A stretch of DNA of 64,000 bases from Rhizobium metallidurans (GCF_014196505.1 NZ_JACIDW010000012.1:1-64000); one strand, 5' to 3'; positions 1 to 8,417 are shown, counted from the stretch's first letter. Notes: generated from the sequence alone by a model not told the origin. Made by a program: numbers and translations.

Positions 1-95
1 GCTCGGGCTTAAGCCCTCCCGGCGGTCTCAGGCCGGCGCCACAGTGGCCGACTTTTGCTCCGCCCCGTGGCCGGTTTTTACTCCGCCGTTGACAC
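1..95. mobile_element. End of an IS21-like insertion sequence (remnant or edge)
   Basis: Two copies of a GTGGCCG-RYTTTTRCTCCGCC unit lie at 44-63 and 67-87, 23 bp apart, and the stretch ends in TTGACA at 90-95. Multiple subterminal repeats and a TG...CA terminus are typical of IS21-family ends. No transposase is inside the window; the element body would lie to the left. It may mark the breakpoint that shortened the next gene. Confidence 0.55.
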
Positions 96-188
96 AATCG
101 ATGATGAACTTACAACGGCGATCCGTCAGTCGGGGATGTCAGAAGGGGCAAGGTCATCGAGCGTCTGGAGGCATCCGCACAGGCGTTC

Positions 189-506
189 ATGCAGCCGGAT
201 ATGAATAATTGTCTGACCAACCTTCGCATAGCGCTGGAGACAATAGCGCGATCCATCAGCCATGACCTTGGCGGCGACGAGGTCCAGTCGAAGAAATGGG
301 GTAGCGCGTTACGCTCGCTGGTCGAGCTCGGCGTCCTTGACGTCCACAAGGAAGCCACACTTGCCAATGTCTATACCTTTATCAGCTCGGGGGCACATCG
401 CACGGTCGGCTTGACGGAAGCTGAATATATCCGCCTCGGACGGCAGCTTGCCTTGTCGCTCAGCTATTTTCTCGTCAAGACTTTCAACGGCGCCCGCCAA
501 GCGTAG
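189..506 (+). CDS. Hypothetical protein, possibly N-terminally truncated
   Basis: A 105-residue soluble, mostly helical protein that I do not recognise. The same frame is open upstream to a stop at 105-107, only about 10 bp from the IS-like end, and the upstream codons read as ordinary coding sequence, so the annotated ATG may be internal to a protein whose 5' end was lost. There is no clear ribosome binding site at 189. Its 3' end overlaps the end of the convergent CHAT pseudogene by 23 bp. The ending is intact, with a normal TAG stop. Confidence 0.4.
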   Translation: MQPDMNNCLTNLRIALETIARSISHDLGGDEVQSKKWGSALRSLVELGVLDVHKEATLANVYTFISSGAHRTVGLTEAEYIRLGRQLALSLSYFLVKTFNGARQA

Positions 507-1695
507 CTGACCCGGGCCCGGTAGAAATAAAAGGATTTCCATAAAGGGTCATCGCGAGATAACGGCTGGGATCGTAAGATGTAGCTTCGCCGACCACCTG
601 ATTGGCGAGATAACAGCAATCGATCAACGAGCATCCGGATCGGAAAGGTGGCAGAAAGGCTCTCAGCCAGGGGCGCGCAATGAAGACCGGCACTGGCCAT
701 GGTGGCGCGATCACGGCTTGCGTGCCCCTGGCAAGCAGACGGCGCGCCAGACCGATCCCCGCTCCGCTCTCAGGATCCGGATCGACCCTGCCGCCTGAGC
801 ACACGAACAGGATGACCAGACGTGAGCGACGTGTCAGATCGGCAATTTTTGAAACGCTGGTGCCACGGTGGTCATCGTTGGTGAAAGAGCGGGAATAGCG
901 GTTCGCAGTGGCAAGCCCCCCGTGACCGGCGATGATTCCGGCTTCCGCCTGAGTGAGCGAGATGGAAGGTTCGGGCGAAGGATCGATGGCAATGTCATGG
1001 CTTGTAAGCACATCGGCGAGATTTTCGCGCAACAGTCTCAGCGGTGCCGCATCGTCGTCTGTCTAGGGAATCCACGCGCGAACAATCCCGTTCCCAGGCA
1101 CATCGCGACTGCGGTTCGCCATCAACCAGTTGAGGGATGGCGTAACGGCGAGGCGATGGTCGCGACCGGCAAATTGCCCATCGATCTCGAGGATGTTGGG
1201 AGGAACACGCATCAGTTTTCCGGTCGGCACGATCAGCGTTCGGTCGGGCAGGGACGTCAATCCCAACCCGCTGAGCGAAGCGACGAACGTCTCGCTGTCG
1301 ACATAGGCATATTCATGGGGATAGGTCATCGACCACCGATCAAGGGAACCCGATGAAAAAACCTCCGGCATCTCGACGTGGATCATGGGGTGTGGCGAGC
1401 CGGTGACGTCGAAGAGCTCGAGTTGCAACCGTATCTCCCCGCCCACCAGACATCTCCGCAGATTGACAGCGATCGAGCAGCAAACGGATTTCACGCCTTC
1501 GAGTTTCCGGCAATTAGGGCGATAGAGCGCTCAACGAGCGTCAATTGCCCGCTTATATGCAATGATCGACGGTGACGTCTTTGCCCCTGATATGCGGGCG
1601 CGAGTTGGCGGAAGTCCTTGCGCCAGCGTGATATGTGGTGAGGCGAGGGCTAAAGTCCCTGTACCAGCAAGAATTGCTCTGCGAGTAAATTCCAT
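484..1695 (-). pseudogene. Tat-exported CHAT-family protease, broken by two in-frame stops
   Basis: One frame runs 404 codons from ATG 1695 to the stop at 484, interrupted only by TGA at 1531-1533 and TAG at 1063-1065. The start follows GAGGA and encodes a twin-arginine signal (FTRRAILAG, then a hydrophobic stretch ending ASPHITLAQ). The middle has the CHAT lead-in (LPDRTLIVPTGKLMRVPP, then PSLNWL). The last 180 residues carry the caspase-like dyad: His in AGHGG and Cys in LFVCSGG, then AVIAPPWPV and LYGNP. CHAT proteases act in processing, cell death or defence. Both stops are single-base changes from sense codons, so this looks like a recent pseudogene. An exported CHAT protein is itself unusual. 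The family call is firm for the C-terminal half. Confidence 0.75.
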
Positions 1696-2093
1696 GTTGT
1701 CCTCTAACAAAATGGCTCTCAATGAAGAAACTGCGTGAATTACTAAGTCGCTATCAGCGACGCCGCACTTTCTGAGATGTACACATTGTGGAGACGCCAA
1801 AGATAAAGCCTCTGAACGCACCAATTCTATATGCAACTCCAAGTAAGTAGTTGGAACGTTTACTAAGATACAGTTGCAAACACCCATTAGCAGTTGGTTA
1901 AGAAAATCGCAGGTTGCCATTCATGCCGTGTCAGAGAGCGATGGTTATCGCACCAAATCGAGCACGAACAGAGATCGCTTTCCTATCCATGATAAGGACA
2001 TTATCATCGATATTCCGTGTGATGCTCTCCCAGGAATTGCCGGGTCGCGAGTTCGTATCCGTTCAAGAGCCCGGACGGGCACTTTAGGCTGGT
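1696..2093. other. Intergenic stretch without a recognised gene
   Basis: This gap lies between the Tat-CHAT start and the end of the AbiEii gene. I see no coding frame with family resemblance. A short inverted repeat, GCCCG-GA-CGGGC at about 2069-2080, lies just downstream of the toxin gene on the - strand and could be part of its terminator, but no T-run follows. The CHAT gene promoter should lie just above 1700. Confidence 0.4.
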
Positions 2094-2954
2094 TTACAGC
2101 CCGAACCGTTTGCGCATTTCCCCAGCCTTTGCCCATTCTTCGCCAGGCATCCGGTCGATAAGTTCCTTCATCACCTTTGCAAATGCGGCCCTAAGAGTTT
2201 CTTCGGTCAGAGCTTTGGCGAGATCCGACGGAAGCAGTGGGGCCATGTCGATGAAGAAGCCCGGATTGACGAGCTTCTGGAACATCCGCTGCTGCGCTTC
2301 GGCCCTGGAAATTGATACCTCCGCTCTATCAAGGTAGAGCAGGAAACACTCGACGGTCCTGGCCGAGTTCAGCCCCTCGAACACATCGAGCGCGTGATCC
2401 AGGTCGAACAGATCACGACCCTTGTTGCGCTGAAGCAAGGCCCGTAGTTTGGTCGCCAGCATTTCTTCCCGCGAGAAAGTCGGGATTGCAGCCTCGCCGG
2501 CGAACCACGGATTTTCGACAGTAAACGGAATCTCGACGGGTGGATCGTAAGCTTCCCGTTCACGCGTGTTGATTTCGATCTTGAGCTTGATCGGACCAGG
2601 GGAATCCCTGTCTTCGGCTTCGACGGCGTATTTGAGCTTCGGCGCGACAGGGCTTTGATCGAATCGCGGCTTTCCCAGCCAAGGATCAAGAACGTCCTGC
2701 AGATGCTCCAGTAACGGGCGGATAGGACCGGCAGTCGTCCGCACAAGGTCGATGTCTTCCGAATAGCGCAACGGCTTCGGGAAGTGCAGCTTGTTGAGTG
2801 CAGTGCCGCCGCGGAAGCGCAGTTCGTTGCGCAGGTACGGATCGGAGAAAATGGCGACAATCGCGCGGCTAATGATGAGATCCTGCTCGACTTGCCGTTG
2901 GCTTGCCCATGGCACCACACCATTCCAGGCGGTGATGTAGTCCTGCGGTATCAT
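2094..2954 (-). CDS. abiEii: AbiEii/AbiGii-family nucleotidyltransferase toxin
   Basis: A 286-residue toxin of a type IV toxin-antitoxin / abortive infection system. It shows the family core: GGTALNKLHF followed by RYSEDIDLV (the nucleotidyltransferase GG...D-x-D site), a basic KLKIEINTRE strand, and EEMLATKLRALLQR with KGRDLFDL. Known AbiE toxins block growth by adding nucleotides to RNA targets during phage infection. I start at ATG 2954 (MIPQDYITAW) because it overlaps the antitoxin stop as ATGA; an upstream in-frame start at 2993 would run deep into the antitoxin gene. Length is normal and all core motifs are present, so it should be active. Confidence 0.88.
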   Translation of the reverse strand: MIPQDYITAWNGVVPWASQRQVEQDLIISRAIVAIFSDPYLRNELRFRGGTALNKLHFPKPLRYSEDIDLVRTTAGPIRPLLEHLQDVLDPWLGKPRFDQSPVAPKLKYAVEAEDRDSPGPIKLKIEINTREREAYDPPVEIPFTVENPWFAGEAAIPTFSREEMLATKLRALLQRNKGRDLFDLDHALDVFEGLNSARTVECFLLYLDRAEVSISRAEAQQRMFQKLVNPGFFIDMAPLLPSDLAKALTEETLRAAFAKVMKELIDRMPGEEWAKAGEMRKRFGL

Positions 2955-3778
2955 TCGTCGACCTCCGGCGGCCGGCGAACGATCACACGCCATCGTTCAT
3001 CGCGTTCGGATGGCGGCGGCGAGAAATCTGGATCTCCCGCCTGCTTGGGATCGAGTTCGACCCATGGAAGCGGCCCACGTAGAGATAGCGCTGCGAACAT
3101 CGCTTCCGCTATCTGCGAGTACCCCAGCCTTCCAAGCAGGTGCCCGAGGCGTTGGGCGACCGCTTTCTCGAAAGCACCCGACAGGGAAGCAAGCTTCTCG
3201 GATTGCAGCCGTTCGGCAAGTTCGGAAAATATCGTCGCAATATTGTCCAGACCAGCCCCGGAATGCGGATAGCGTACCAGGTCGAGTGCCGTCAGTTCCG
3301 GTGAAGACAGCTTCATATATCCCGAAGGCGTCTTGCGGTCTTCGATTCCCGTCGATACCGCTCCCATATCCTTGCGAAATGAGAAGACGATACGCGTTCT
3401 CCCAGCCGCAATATCGGGCATGAGTTTGTTCGTAACGACCTGAAATACCATAGCAGCCTGGTGGGAGGCGCCATGGGCGGCGGCAGCCGTCAGCAATCCC
3501 ACATAGTAGGGTCGCTTTTCGTGGCGCATCAGGGCGTCGATGTACCACTCCGGCGGCGGCGCTCCCATGACGGCGTGCTGAGGCGGCACAACCACATAGA
3601 AGCCGCGACGGGGCCGGATAAGCTGGCCGCGCCGCTGCAAGCGCTCGGCAGCGTCAAGGAAAGCGCCCCGGCTAATGCCGATTTCTTGCTGCGCTTCATC
3701 CGCAGAGAAGACTCCCCGGCCGGTAGCGAGCAGACCGGATGTGTAGGAAGACAGCGTTGATCGTCCGGTTTGCATCAT
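2951..3778 (-). CDS. abiEi: AbiEi-family antitoxin / autorepressor
   Basis: A 275-residue type IV antitoxin preceding and overlapping the AbiEii toxin by 4 bp, the usual order. The first 60 residues form a winged-helix-like region (GVFSADEAQQEIGISRGAFL, then RGQLIRPRRGFYVVV), followed by the conserved PPPEWYIDALM and YYVGLLTAAAAHGASHQ segments and a C-terminal domain with LTALDLVRYP. Family members bind inverted repeats in their own promoter and neutralise the toxin without contact. Two matching inverted repeats lie upstream (3788-3804 and 3844-3860). The start has two adjacent ATGs (3778, 3775) behind a weak AAGAGAT site, so it is uncertain by one codon. Confidence 0.87.
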   Translation of the reverse strand: MMQTGRSTLSSYTSGLLATGRGVFSADEAQQEIGISRGAFLDAAERLQRRGQLIRPRRGFYVVVPPQHAVMGAPPPEWYIDALMRHEKRPYYVGLLTAAAAHGASHQAAMVFQVVTNKLMPDIAAGRTRIVFSFRKDMGAVSTGIEDRKTPSGYMKLSSPELTALDLVRYPHSGAGLDNIATIFSELAERLQSEKLASLSGAFEKAVAQRLGHLLGRLGYSQIAEAMFAALSLRGPLPWVELDPKQAGDPDFSPPPSERDERWRVIVRRPPEVDE

Positions 3779-3787
3779 ATCTCTTTA

Positions 3788-3860
3788 TCCGCTTTTCACG
3801 CGGAAAACTCAATACGATGCCTTTACCGAATCATTCATGGAAATCCGCCATTATTGCGGA
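3788..3860. promoter_or_regulatory. Paired operator for the AbiE operon
   Basis: Two 17-bp inverted repeats of identical design, TCCGC-N7-GCGGA, lie at 3788-3804 and 3844-3860. Both extend to ATCCGC...GCGGAAAA, so they are also direct copies of each other, with centres 56 bp apart. They sit directly upstream of the antitoxin gene. AbiEi proteins are known to bind paired inverted repeats cooperatively, so this is the likely autoregulation site. Confidence 0.7.
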
Positions 3861-4019
3861 AAAACCAATATGATTCTTTGAGCGGCTACCACCGTGCAAG
3901 CTATCAAGGGAGACGATCGCTGCTATTTCTCGAACTTTCACCGTTCAAATGCTTCACCTAGCCGTGCCATTGCGAGCAGCGGATGACGCTGCAAAAGTTG
4001 CCGCGATGGAAGTGGTTCC

Positions 4020-4232
4020 TTGTCGGCGGTCGGCATCACGCCGGCAACCTGGGTGGAGGAAGCCCGCGTGAGCGCGGCGCGTCACCTTCTTGAGCAAGGG
4101 AGCGAGGCACCCAAGCAGGTCGCGGCGCATTGCGGGTTCGCCGACGCCGACGTGCTGCGTCGGGCGTTCGTTCGCCACGTCGGGGTCACGCCGGCAGAAT
4201 ATCGAAAACGGTTCGCAACTATCTCGGAATGA
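4020..4232 (+). pseudogene. C-terminal fragment of an AraC/GlxA-type regulator
   Basis: About 70 residues match the end of an AraC-family DNA-binding domain: TPATWVEEARVSAARHLLEQ, QVAAHCGFAD, LRRAFVRHVGVTPAEYRKRF. This is the second helix-turn-helix with its conserved G-x-x-P-x-x-Y-R ending. The preceding helix-turn-helix and the ligand domain are missing; sequence just upstream (3955-4020) does not continue the frame sensibly. It is a decayed remnant, not a functional regulator. Confidence 0.7.
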
Positions 4233-4408
4233 CTTGCCGACAACGGACCTTGAAAATGGTGCATTTCTGTCGAGCCGGCTCTGACCTTTTGAAACAAGTC
4301 TCTGTCTCTCATCAGAAGGTCACTGTAAGCCGGGGAAATGGAGATGCGATGAAGCGCACCAGCTTCCCCTAATCGAGTACACTTCTTGACGAGGTATGTC
4401 CGTTACCG

Positions 4409-4633
4409 TCACTCGCTTGCCTGCAGCGACGGCATCGCCAGCGCGGAATATGATTCCATTGCGGCCGACAGAAGCTCATCGCGTTCGCGCAGGCCCTTGT
4501 TAAAGAGCCTGGCAACCAAGACCGTCAGCCTTCCGACAGCAGCCGCGTCATGCAAAACACCTTTGGTGCGCGCGATCTCCTTCACGACGCTCGCGCACAG
4601 ACGCGCATCTTCTCTCGATGGCAAATTTGTCAA
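4409..4633 (-). CDS. Small hypothetical protein downstream of groEL
   Basis: About 74 residues from a TTG start at 4633, or 85 from a GTG at 4666. The protein-like part runs from NLPSREDARL through KEIARTKGVLHDAAAVGRL to LFNKGLRERDELLSAAMES. I do not recognise a family. The GTG option lies inside the hairpin that follows groEL, which argues for the internal TTG, preceded by AGGA nine bases away. It reads in the groEL direction and could be expressed by readthrough. Confidence is limited by the weak start. Confidence 0.45.
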   Translation of the reverse strand: MTNLPSREDARLCASVVKEIARTKGVLHDAAAVGRLTVLVARLFNKGLRERDELLSAAMESYSALAMPSLQASE

Positions 4634-4651
4634 GGTGATAAATCCTGTGAA

Positions 4652-4681
4652 GTTGCCCGTCCGCACCGGCGGACGGGCAAC
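4652..4681. terminator. Perfect 12-bp hairpin after groEL
   Basis: GTTGCCCGTCCG at 4652-4663 and its exact complement at 4670-4681 flank a 6-base loop, about 10 bp past the groEL stop. A T-run follows only in the + direction (CGTTTTTA), so as a groEL terminator it is atypical. It may still block readthrough or protect the 3' end of groESL mRNA. Confidence 0.55.
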
Positions 4682-4691
4682 CGTTTTTACT

Positions 4692-6320
4692 TTAGAAGTC
4701 CATGCCGGCGCCAGCCGGCAGCGCCGGAGCGGACTCCTTCTTGGGCTTCTCGGCGATCATGGCTTCCGTCGTCACCAGAAGACCGGCGACGGAGGCCGCA
4801 TCCTGGAGCGCGGTACGGACGACCTTGGCCGGATCGATGACGCCCTGAGCATAAAGGTCGCCGTATTCGCTGGTCTGGGCATTCCAGCCATAGGAGAAGT
4901 CAGCCTTCTCGCGCAGCTTGCCGACGATGACGGAGCCTTCGGCGCCAGCATTCTCGGCGATCTGACGGACCGGAGCCTCGATCGCACGGCGAACGATCTC
5001 GATACCGACCTTCTGGTCCTGGTTGGCGGCGTCGAGATTATCGAGCGCCTTGACGGCACGGAGCAGCGCGACGCCGCCGCCCGGCAGGATGCCTTCCTCC
5101 ACGGCTGCACGGGTCGCATGCAGCGCATCGTCGACGCGATCCTTCTTCTCTTTCACCTCAACTTCCGTCGAGCCGCCGACGCGAATGACAGCAACGCCGC
5201 CGGCAAGCTTGGCGAGACGCTCCTGGAGTTTCTCACGGTCGTAATCGGATGTGGTCTCCTCGATCTGGGCGCGGATTTGCGCAACGCGGCCATCGATTTC
5301 CGCCTTGGAACCGACGCCGTCGATAATGGTGGTGTTTTCCTTCTCGATCGCCACCTTCTTGGCCCGGCCGAGCATGTTGAGCGTAACCGACTCGAGCTTG
5401 ATGCCGAGGTCTTCTGAGATGACCGTGCCGCCAGTGAGGATGGCGATATCTTCCAGCATGGCCTTGCGGCGGTCGCCGAAGCCCGGAGCCTTGACGGCAG
5501 CGATCTTCAGGCCGCCGCGCAGCTTGTTGACGACGAGCGTGGCAAGCGCTTCGCCTTCGACGTCCTCGGCGATGATAATGAGCGGCTTGCCGGACTGCAC
5601 GACAGCTTCGAGAACCGGCAGCATCGTCTGCAGGTTCGACAGCTTCTTCTCATGGATCAGGATGTAGGGATCTTCGAGCTCGACCCGCATCTTATCCTGG
5701 TTGGTGACGAAGTAGGGGCTGAGGTAGCCGCGGTCGAACTGCATGCCTTCGACGACTTCGAGTTCGGTTTCAGCGGTCTTGGCTTCTTCAACTGTGATGA
5801 CGCCTTCGTTGCCGACCTTTTCCATGGCTTCGGCGAGATAACGGCCGATCTCGGAATCGCCATTGGCCGAGATGGTGCCGACCTGGGCGATCTCGGAATT
5901 GCTGGTGATCTTGCGGGCGTTCGTCTTCAATTCCTTGACGACGGCGTCGACGGCAAGATCGATACCGCGCTTCAGGTCCATCGGGTTCATGCCGGAGGCG
6001 ACGGCCTTGGCGCCTTCCTTGACGATCGCCTGAGCAAGCACGGTCGCGGTGGTCGTGCCGTCGCCGGCAAGGTCGTTGGTTTTGGACGCGACTTCGCGCA
6101 GCATCTGCGCGCCCATGTTCTCGAACTTGTCTTCGAGCTCGATTTCCTTGGCGACGGAAACGCCGTCCTTGGTGATGCGCGGCGCGCCGAAGGACTTGTC
6201 GATCACGACGTTACGACCCTTTGGTCCCAAGGTGACTTTCACGGCATTGGAGAGCACATCGACCCCACGCAGCATGCGTTCACGGGCTTCGCTGTGGAAT
6301 TTGACTTCTTTTGCAGCCAT
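4692..6320 (-). CDS. groEL: Chaperonin GroEL (Hsp60)
   Basis: This 542-residue cytosolic ATP-driven chaperonin forms tetradecamer rings with GroES. The family sequence is present throughout: start MAAKEVKFHSEARERML, the nucleotide site AGDGTTTATVLAQ, apical-domain segments and GILPGGGVALLRA. The C-terminus ends ESAPALPAGAGMDF instead of the GGM repeat of housekeeping E. coli GroEL; this ending is common among the multiple rhizobial GroEL paralogues. The start ATG has a good ribosome site, and groES lies 59 bp upstream in the same direction. Rhizobia carry several groESL copies and this is probably an accessory, heat-inducible one. Confidence 0.98.
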   Translation of the reverse strand: MAAKEVKFHSEARERMLRGVDVLSNAVKVTLGPKGRNVVIDKSFGAPRITKDGVSVAKEIELEDKFENMGAQMLREVASKTNDLAGDGTTTATVLAQAIVKEGAKAVASGMNPMDLKRGIDLAVDAVVKELKTNARKITSNSEIAQVGTISANGDSEIGRYLAEAMEKVGNEGVITVEEAKTAETELEVVEGMQFDRGYLSPYFVTNQDKMRVELEDPYILIHEKKLSNLQTMLPVLEAVVQSGKPLIIIAEDVEGEALATLVVNKLRGGLKIAAVKAPGFGDRRKAMLEDIAILTGGTVISEDLGIKLESVTLNMLGRAKKVAIEKENTTIIDGVGSKAEIDGRVAQIRAQIEETTSDYDREKLQERLAKLAGGVAVIRVGGSTEVEVKEKKDRVDDALHATRAAVEEGILPGGGVALLRAVKALDNLDAANQDQKVGIEIVRRAIEAPVRQIAENAGAEGSVIVGKLREKADFSYGWNAQTSEYGDLYAQGVIDPAKVVRTALQDAASVAGLLVTTEAMIAEKPKKESAPALPAGAGMDF

Positions 6321-6379
6321 TTCTTTAACTCCTCAATAGGCAGCTATCTGACTGATGGGTTGGATGGACTGGTACCGCC

Positions 6380-6694
6380 TCAGGCGGCCTTTTTCTGCTC
6401 GGCCTGGGCTTCGATGATGCCCATGACATCGCTTTCCTTCATGATCAGCAGGTCTTCGCCGTTGATCTTGATCTCGGTGCCGGACCATTTGCCGAACAGG
6501 ATGCGATCGCCGGCCTTGACGTCGAGCGGCTGGATCTGGCCGGCCTCGTTGCGCGCACCCGGACCCACGGCGATCACCTCGCCTTCCTGCGGCTTTTCCT
6601 TGGCGGTATCGGGAATGATGATGCCACCTTTGGTCTTTTCTTCGGATTCGACCCGGCGGACGAGAATGCGATCATGAAGCGGTCGGAACGACAT
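6380..6694 (-). CDS. groES: Co-chaperonin GroES (Hsp10)
   Basis: A 104-residue co-chaperonin that caps GroEL. It starts MSFRPLHDRILVRRVE, has the mobile loop TKGGIIIPDTAKEKP, and ends in a short poly-basic AEQKKAA tail. The start at 6694 is set by GGAGGAAAAC directly before ATG; an upstream in-frame GTG would overlap the CIRCE operator and is rejected. Together with groEL it forms a two-gene operon. Confidence 0.97.
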   Translation of the reverse strand: MSFRPLHDRILVRRVESEEKTKGGIIIPDTAKEKPQEGEVIAVGPGARNEAGQIQPLDVKAGDRILFGKWSGTEIKINGEDLLIMKESDVMGIIEAQAEQKKAA

Positions 6695-6840
6695 GTTTTC
6701 CTCCGTTGAGCAAAAAAAGATGACGTTGATCCCTGGCCGGACCGGATGACCAGTCCGGGCGGGTGCGAACCTCCAATGAGCGTTCGCGGCAAAAGATTTA
6801 TTTTCGGGATTTTTCGATTTCAAGAGGGTCAAACGAAAAA

Positions 6841-6867
6841 TTAGCACTCACCGGGAGCGGCTACTAA
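6841..6867. promoter_or_regulatory. CIRCE-like operator (HrcA site) of groESL
   Basis: TTAGCACTC at 6841-6849 is a perfect CIRCE half. After the canonical 9-base spacer the second half is GGCTACTAA, matching GAGTGCTAA at six of nine positions. It sits about 150 bp upstream of groES. HrcA represses groE through this element in alphaproteobacteria; the weak second arm suggests reduced affinity. Confidence 0.75.
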
Positions 6868-6878
6868 CATGCTGTAAA

Positions 6879-6904
6879 GGAACCATAAAGTCGCGTCCGG
6901 CGTT
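6879..6904 (+). promoter_or_regulatory. EcfG (general stress sigma) promoter of usg
   Basis: GGAAC at 6879-6883, a 17-base spacer, then CGTT at 6901-6904 match the rhizobial EcfG/RpoE2 consensus. Transcription would start near 6911, about 60 bp before usg. The box lies between the groES operator and usg, pointing away from groES. Confidence 0.6.
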
Positions 6905-6970
6905 CAAAAATCCGTTGATGACAGCTCGATTTTTCGTCACCATCGCTTTGTCATGAAACGGAGATGAAGC

Positions 6971-7243
6971 ATGCAATTCTCATCGGATCTGGAACGGCAA
7001 CTGAACGGCTACGGCCTCACCACCGCACACATCCTCTACCGCATTCCCGATTTTGAATCCGTGCTGCAGACCTATGTCTGGCAGGATTACGATCTGGCTC
7101 CCGATTTTCCCGAGATGCACAAGTTCCTGGACTTCTGGAAGGCCAGCCTCGATGGCCCGCTGCATTCCGTGCGCTATACCCATCAGCGTCTGATCGGACC
7201 CAACGAATGGCGTCGTGTCGAAGGCGAGTTCAAGCTCCACTGA
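6971..7243 (+). CDS. usg: Usg family protein
   Basis: A 90-residue protein matching the alphaproteobacterial Usg family throughout: GYGLTTAHILYRIPD, LLQ-like SVLQTYVWQDYDLAPDFPE, FLDFWKASLDGPLHSVRY, PNEWRRVEGEFKLH. The family's biochemical role is unknown; relatives are often found near tryptophan or stress genes. The start ATG follows GGAGATGAAGC. An EcfG-type promoter lies upstream, which would place it in the general stress response. Length is normal. Confidence 0.9.
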   Translation: MQFSSDLERQLNGYGLTTAHILYRIPDFESVLQTYVWQDYDLAPDFPEMHKFLDFWKASLDGPLHSVRYTHQRLIGPNEWRRVEGEFKLH

Positions 7244-7338
7244 GGTCTTGAAACAGAAATTTTCCCTTCCTAGGTCTCTCGCTGCCGAGGCTTGATGAGC
7301 TCGGTCAGCATTGCACGTCTGTTCGGAGTGAGAGCGAA

Positions 7339-7629
7339 ATGGAAGAGAAGATCAAGATTATCAAGGACCTGAGCATCGAGGAACGGGAAGAGGTCTTTGC
7401 CGATATCGCGCGTGTCTTGGAGGGGACTGCCCGCGAGGCCTTTGTCGAAGGCAACCGCCACTTTGCCGCGCTGTCGGCCAACATGGCGCAGGCAATTCGC
7501 GTCAATGCCGACGAGCTCGCGCGCGACGAAATGGCGAATGCCGAGCGGGTGCTGTTGCAGGCGACGGCCGTGATCTCCCAGTTCAATGCTGCCCATCCCT
7601 ACCGGATGATGAGCCACGCTATTCACTAG
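7339..7629 (+). CDS. Hypothetical protein, helical
   Basis: A 96-residue acidic protein predicted to be almost fully helical (LSIEEREEVFADIARVLEGT, then ALSANMAQAIRVNADELARD). I recognise no family. It sits between usg and another small gene on the same strand, with GGAGTGAGAGCGAA before the ATG. It is probably a stress-region small protein and may share the usg transcript. Confidence 0.6.
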   Translation: MEEKIKIIKDLSIEEREEVFADIARVLEGTAREAFVEGNRHFAALSANMAQAIRVNADELARDEMANAERVLLQATAVISQFNAAHPYRMMSHAIH

Positions 7630-7723
7630 ATTGTCTCCAGCAGCTCCTTTTCTCGTCAAGACGAGGGCCTATCTGAAGGCCAGCCGAGGTGGAAACACTC
7701 CCGAAGAAACGGAGGAAGCTCAC

Positions 7724-7942
7724 ATGAAACTGGAGGAAATCACCGCGATCCTCGGACCAACCGACGAGCCTCTCGTCGCCGCGATCAACCAGACCGGGGC
7801 ATCGGCAGGCGAACTCGCGGAGGCCTGGGCATGGCTGAACGCCGACGAGGCACTGGTCAATGAAGGGCGTTCTTTGCCCTCGGGTAAGGTGGCCGATCTC
7901 GTTGGTATCCTTGAGGCCGCCGATCTGATCGACGAGGAATGA
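7724..7942 (+). CDS. Small hypothetical protein
   Basis: A 72-residue acidic protein beginning MKLEEITAILGPTDEPLVAA and ending VGILEAADLIDEE. The ATG at 7724 is chosen because GGAGGAAGCTCAC precedes it; an in-frame upstream start at 7631 lacks such a site. No family is recognised, though small acidic proteins of this type are common near rhizobial stress genes. Confidence 0.65.
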   Translation: MKLEEITAILGPTDEPLVAAINQTGASAGELAEAWAWLNADEALVNEGRSLPSGKVADLVGILEAADLIDEE

Positions 7943-8031
7943 GTTCCTGGCGCCCCTGCAGGTCCGACCGCCGGATATCCGGCGATCTCTGGCCAGGATC
8001 AAGATCAAGTATAACGCCGTGTCTTTGGAAC

Positions 8032-8056
8032 GGAACCGAGCATGGCTGCTCGCGTT
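8032..8056 (+). promoter_or_regulatory. EcfG-type promoter without a clear gene
   Basis: GGAAC at 8032-8036, a 16-base spacer and CGTT at 8053-8056 match the general stress promoter. No convincing gene follows on the + strand before the convergent FMN reductase, so it may drive a small RNA, the doubtful frame at 8094, or be a chance match. Confidence 0.4.
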
Positions 8057-8093
8057 TCCTGCAAGCAATTCTGGGCACAACAGGCTGAGCGAT

Positions 8094-8417
8094 ATGGACC
8101 AGAAAATGAGAGACGACGAGACCTGGGTGAAGCGATTTTCCAGCAGGGCGCTGGACAGGGCGCATGTCCAGCGCCTGCAGTCACTCCCGGCGTTCGAAGT
8201 CCCATCCGCACTCAACGCGAGTTCGGACGCTTTTGGAAACGCTCACGCAAGCCGAGGCGCAGCAGACCGGCAGATGATCCGACTGCCCCGAACCTCAATT
8301 CGCTCGCAACGATTTCAGAGCCTTGCTCCATTTTGCAAGCTCATCGACCGTGAGCTTGAGGCCGTCAATGACCGGCTGCTCGGGCACGAATATCTTTTCC
8401 TCGTTGATGAACTTTGA
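8094..8417 (+). CDS. Doubtful small ORF behind an EcfG-type box
   Basis: A 107-codon frame starting MDQKMRDDETWVKRF. It lies about 40 bp after a good EcfG-type box, but its last 40 codons are antisense to the FMN reductase gene and the composition is not strongly protein-like. The 7943-8294 interval otherwise holds nothing I recognise. If real it may be frameshifted. Confidence 0.2.
   Translation: MDQKMRDDETWVKRFSSRALDRAHVQRLQSLPAFEVPSALNASSDAFGNAHASRGAADRQMIRLPRTSIRSQRFQSLAPFCKLIDRELEAVNDRLLGHEYLFLVDEL

Noticed and set aside
2030..2080. Sequence resembling a tRNA T-arm (GGGTCGCGAGTTCGTATCC)
   Set aside because: No acceptor stem, D-arm or anticodon arm can be folded around it; probably chance or a remnant.
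4386..6677. Long + strand open frames (343 and 341 codons) opposite groEL and groES
   Set aside because: They are antisense to a strongly conserved groEL; long shadow frames are normal in GC-rich coding DNA and they show no family motifs.
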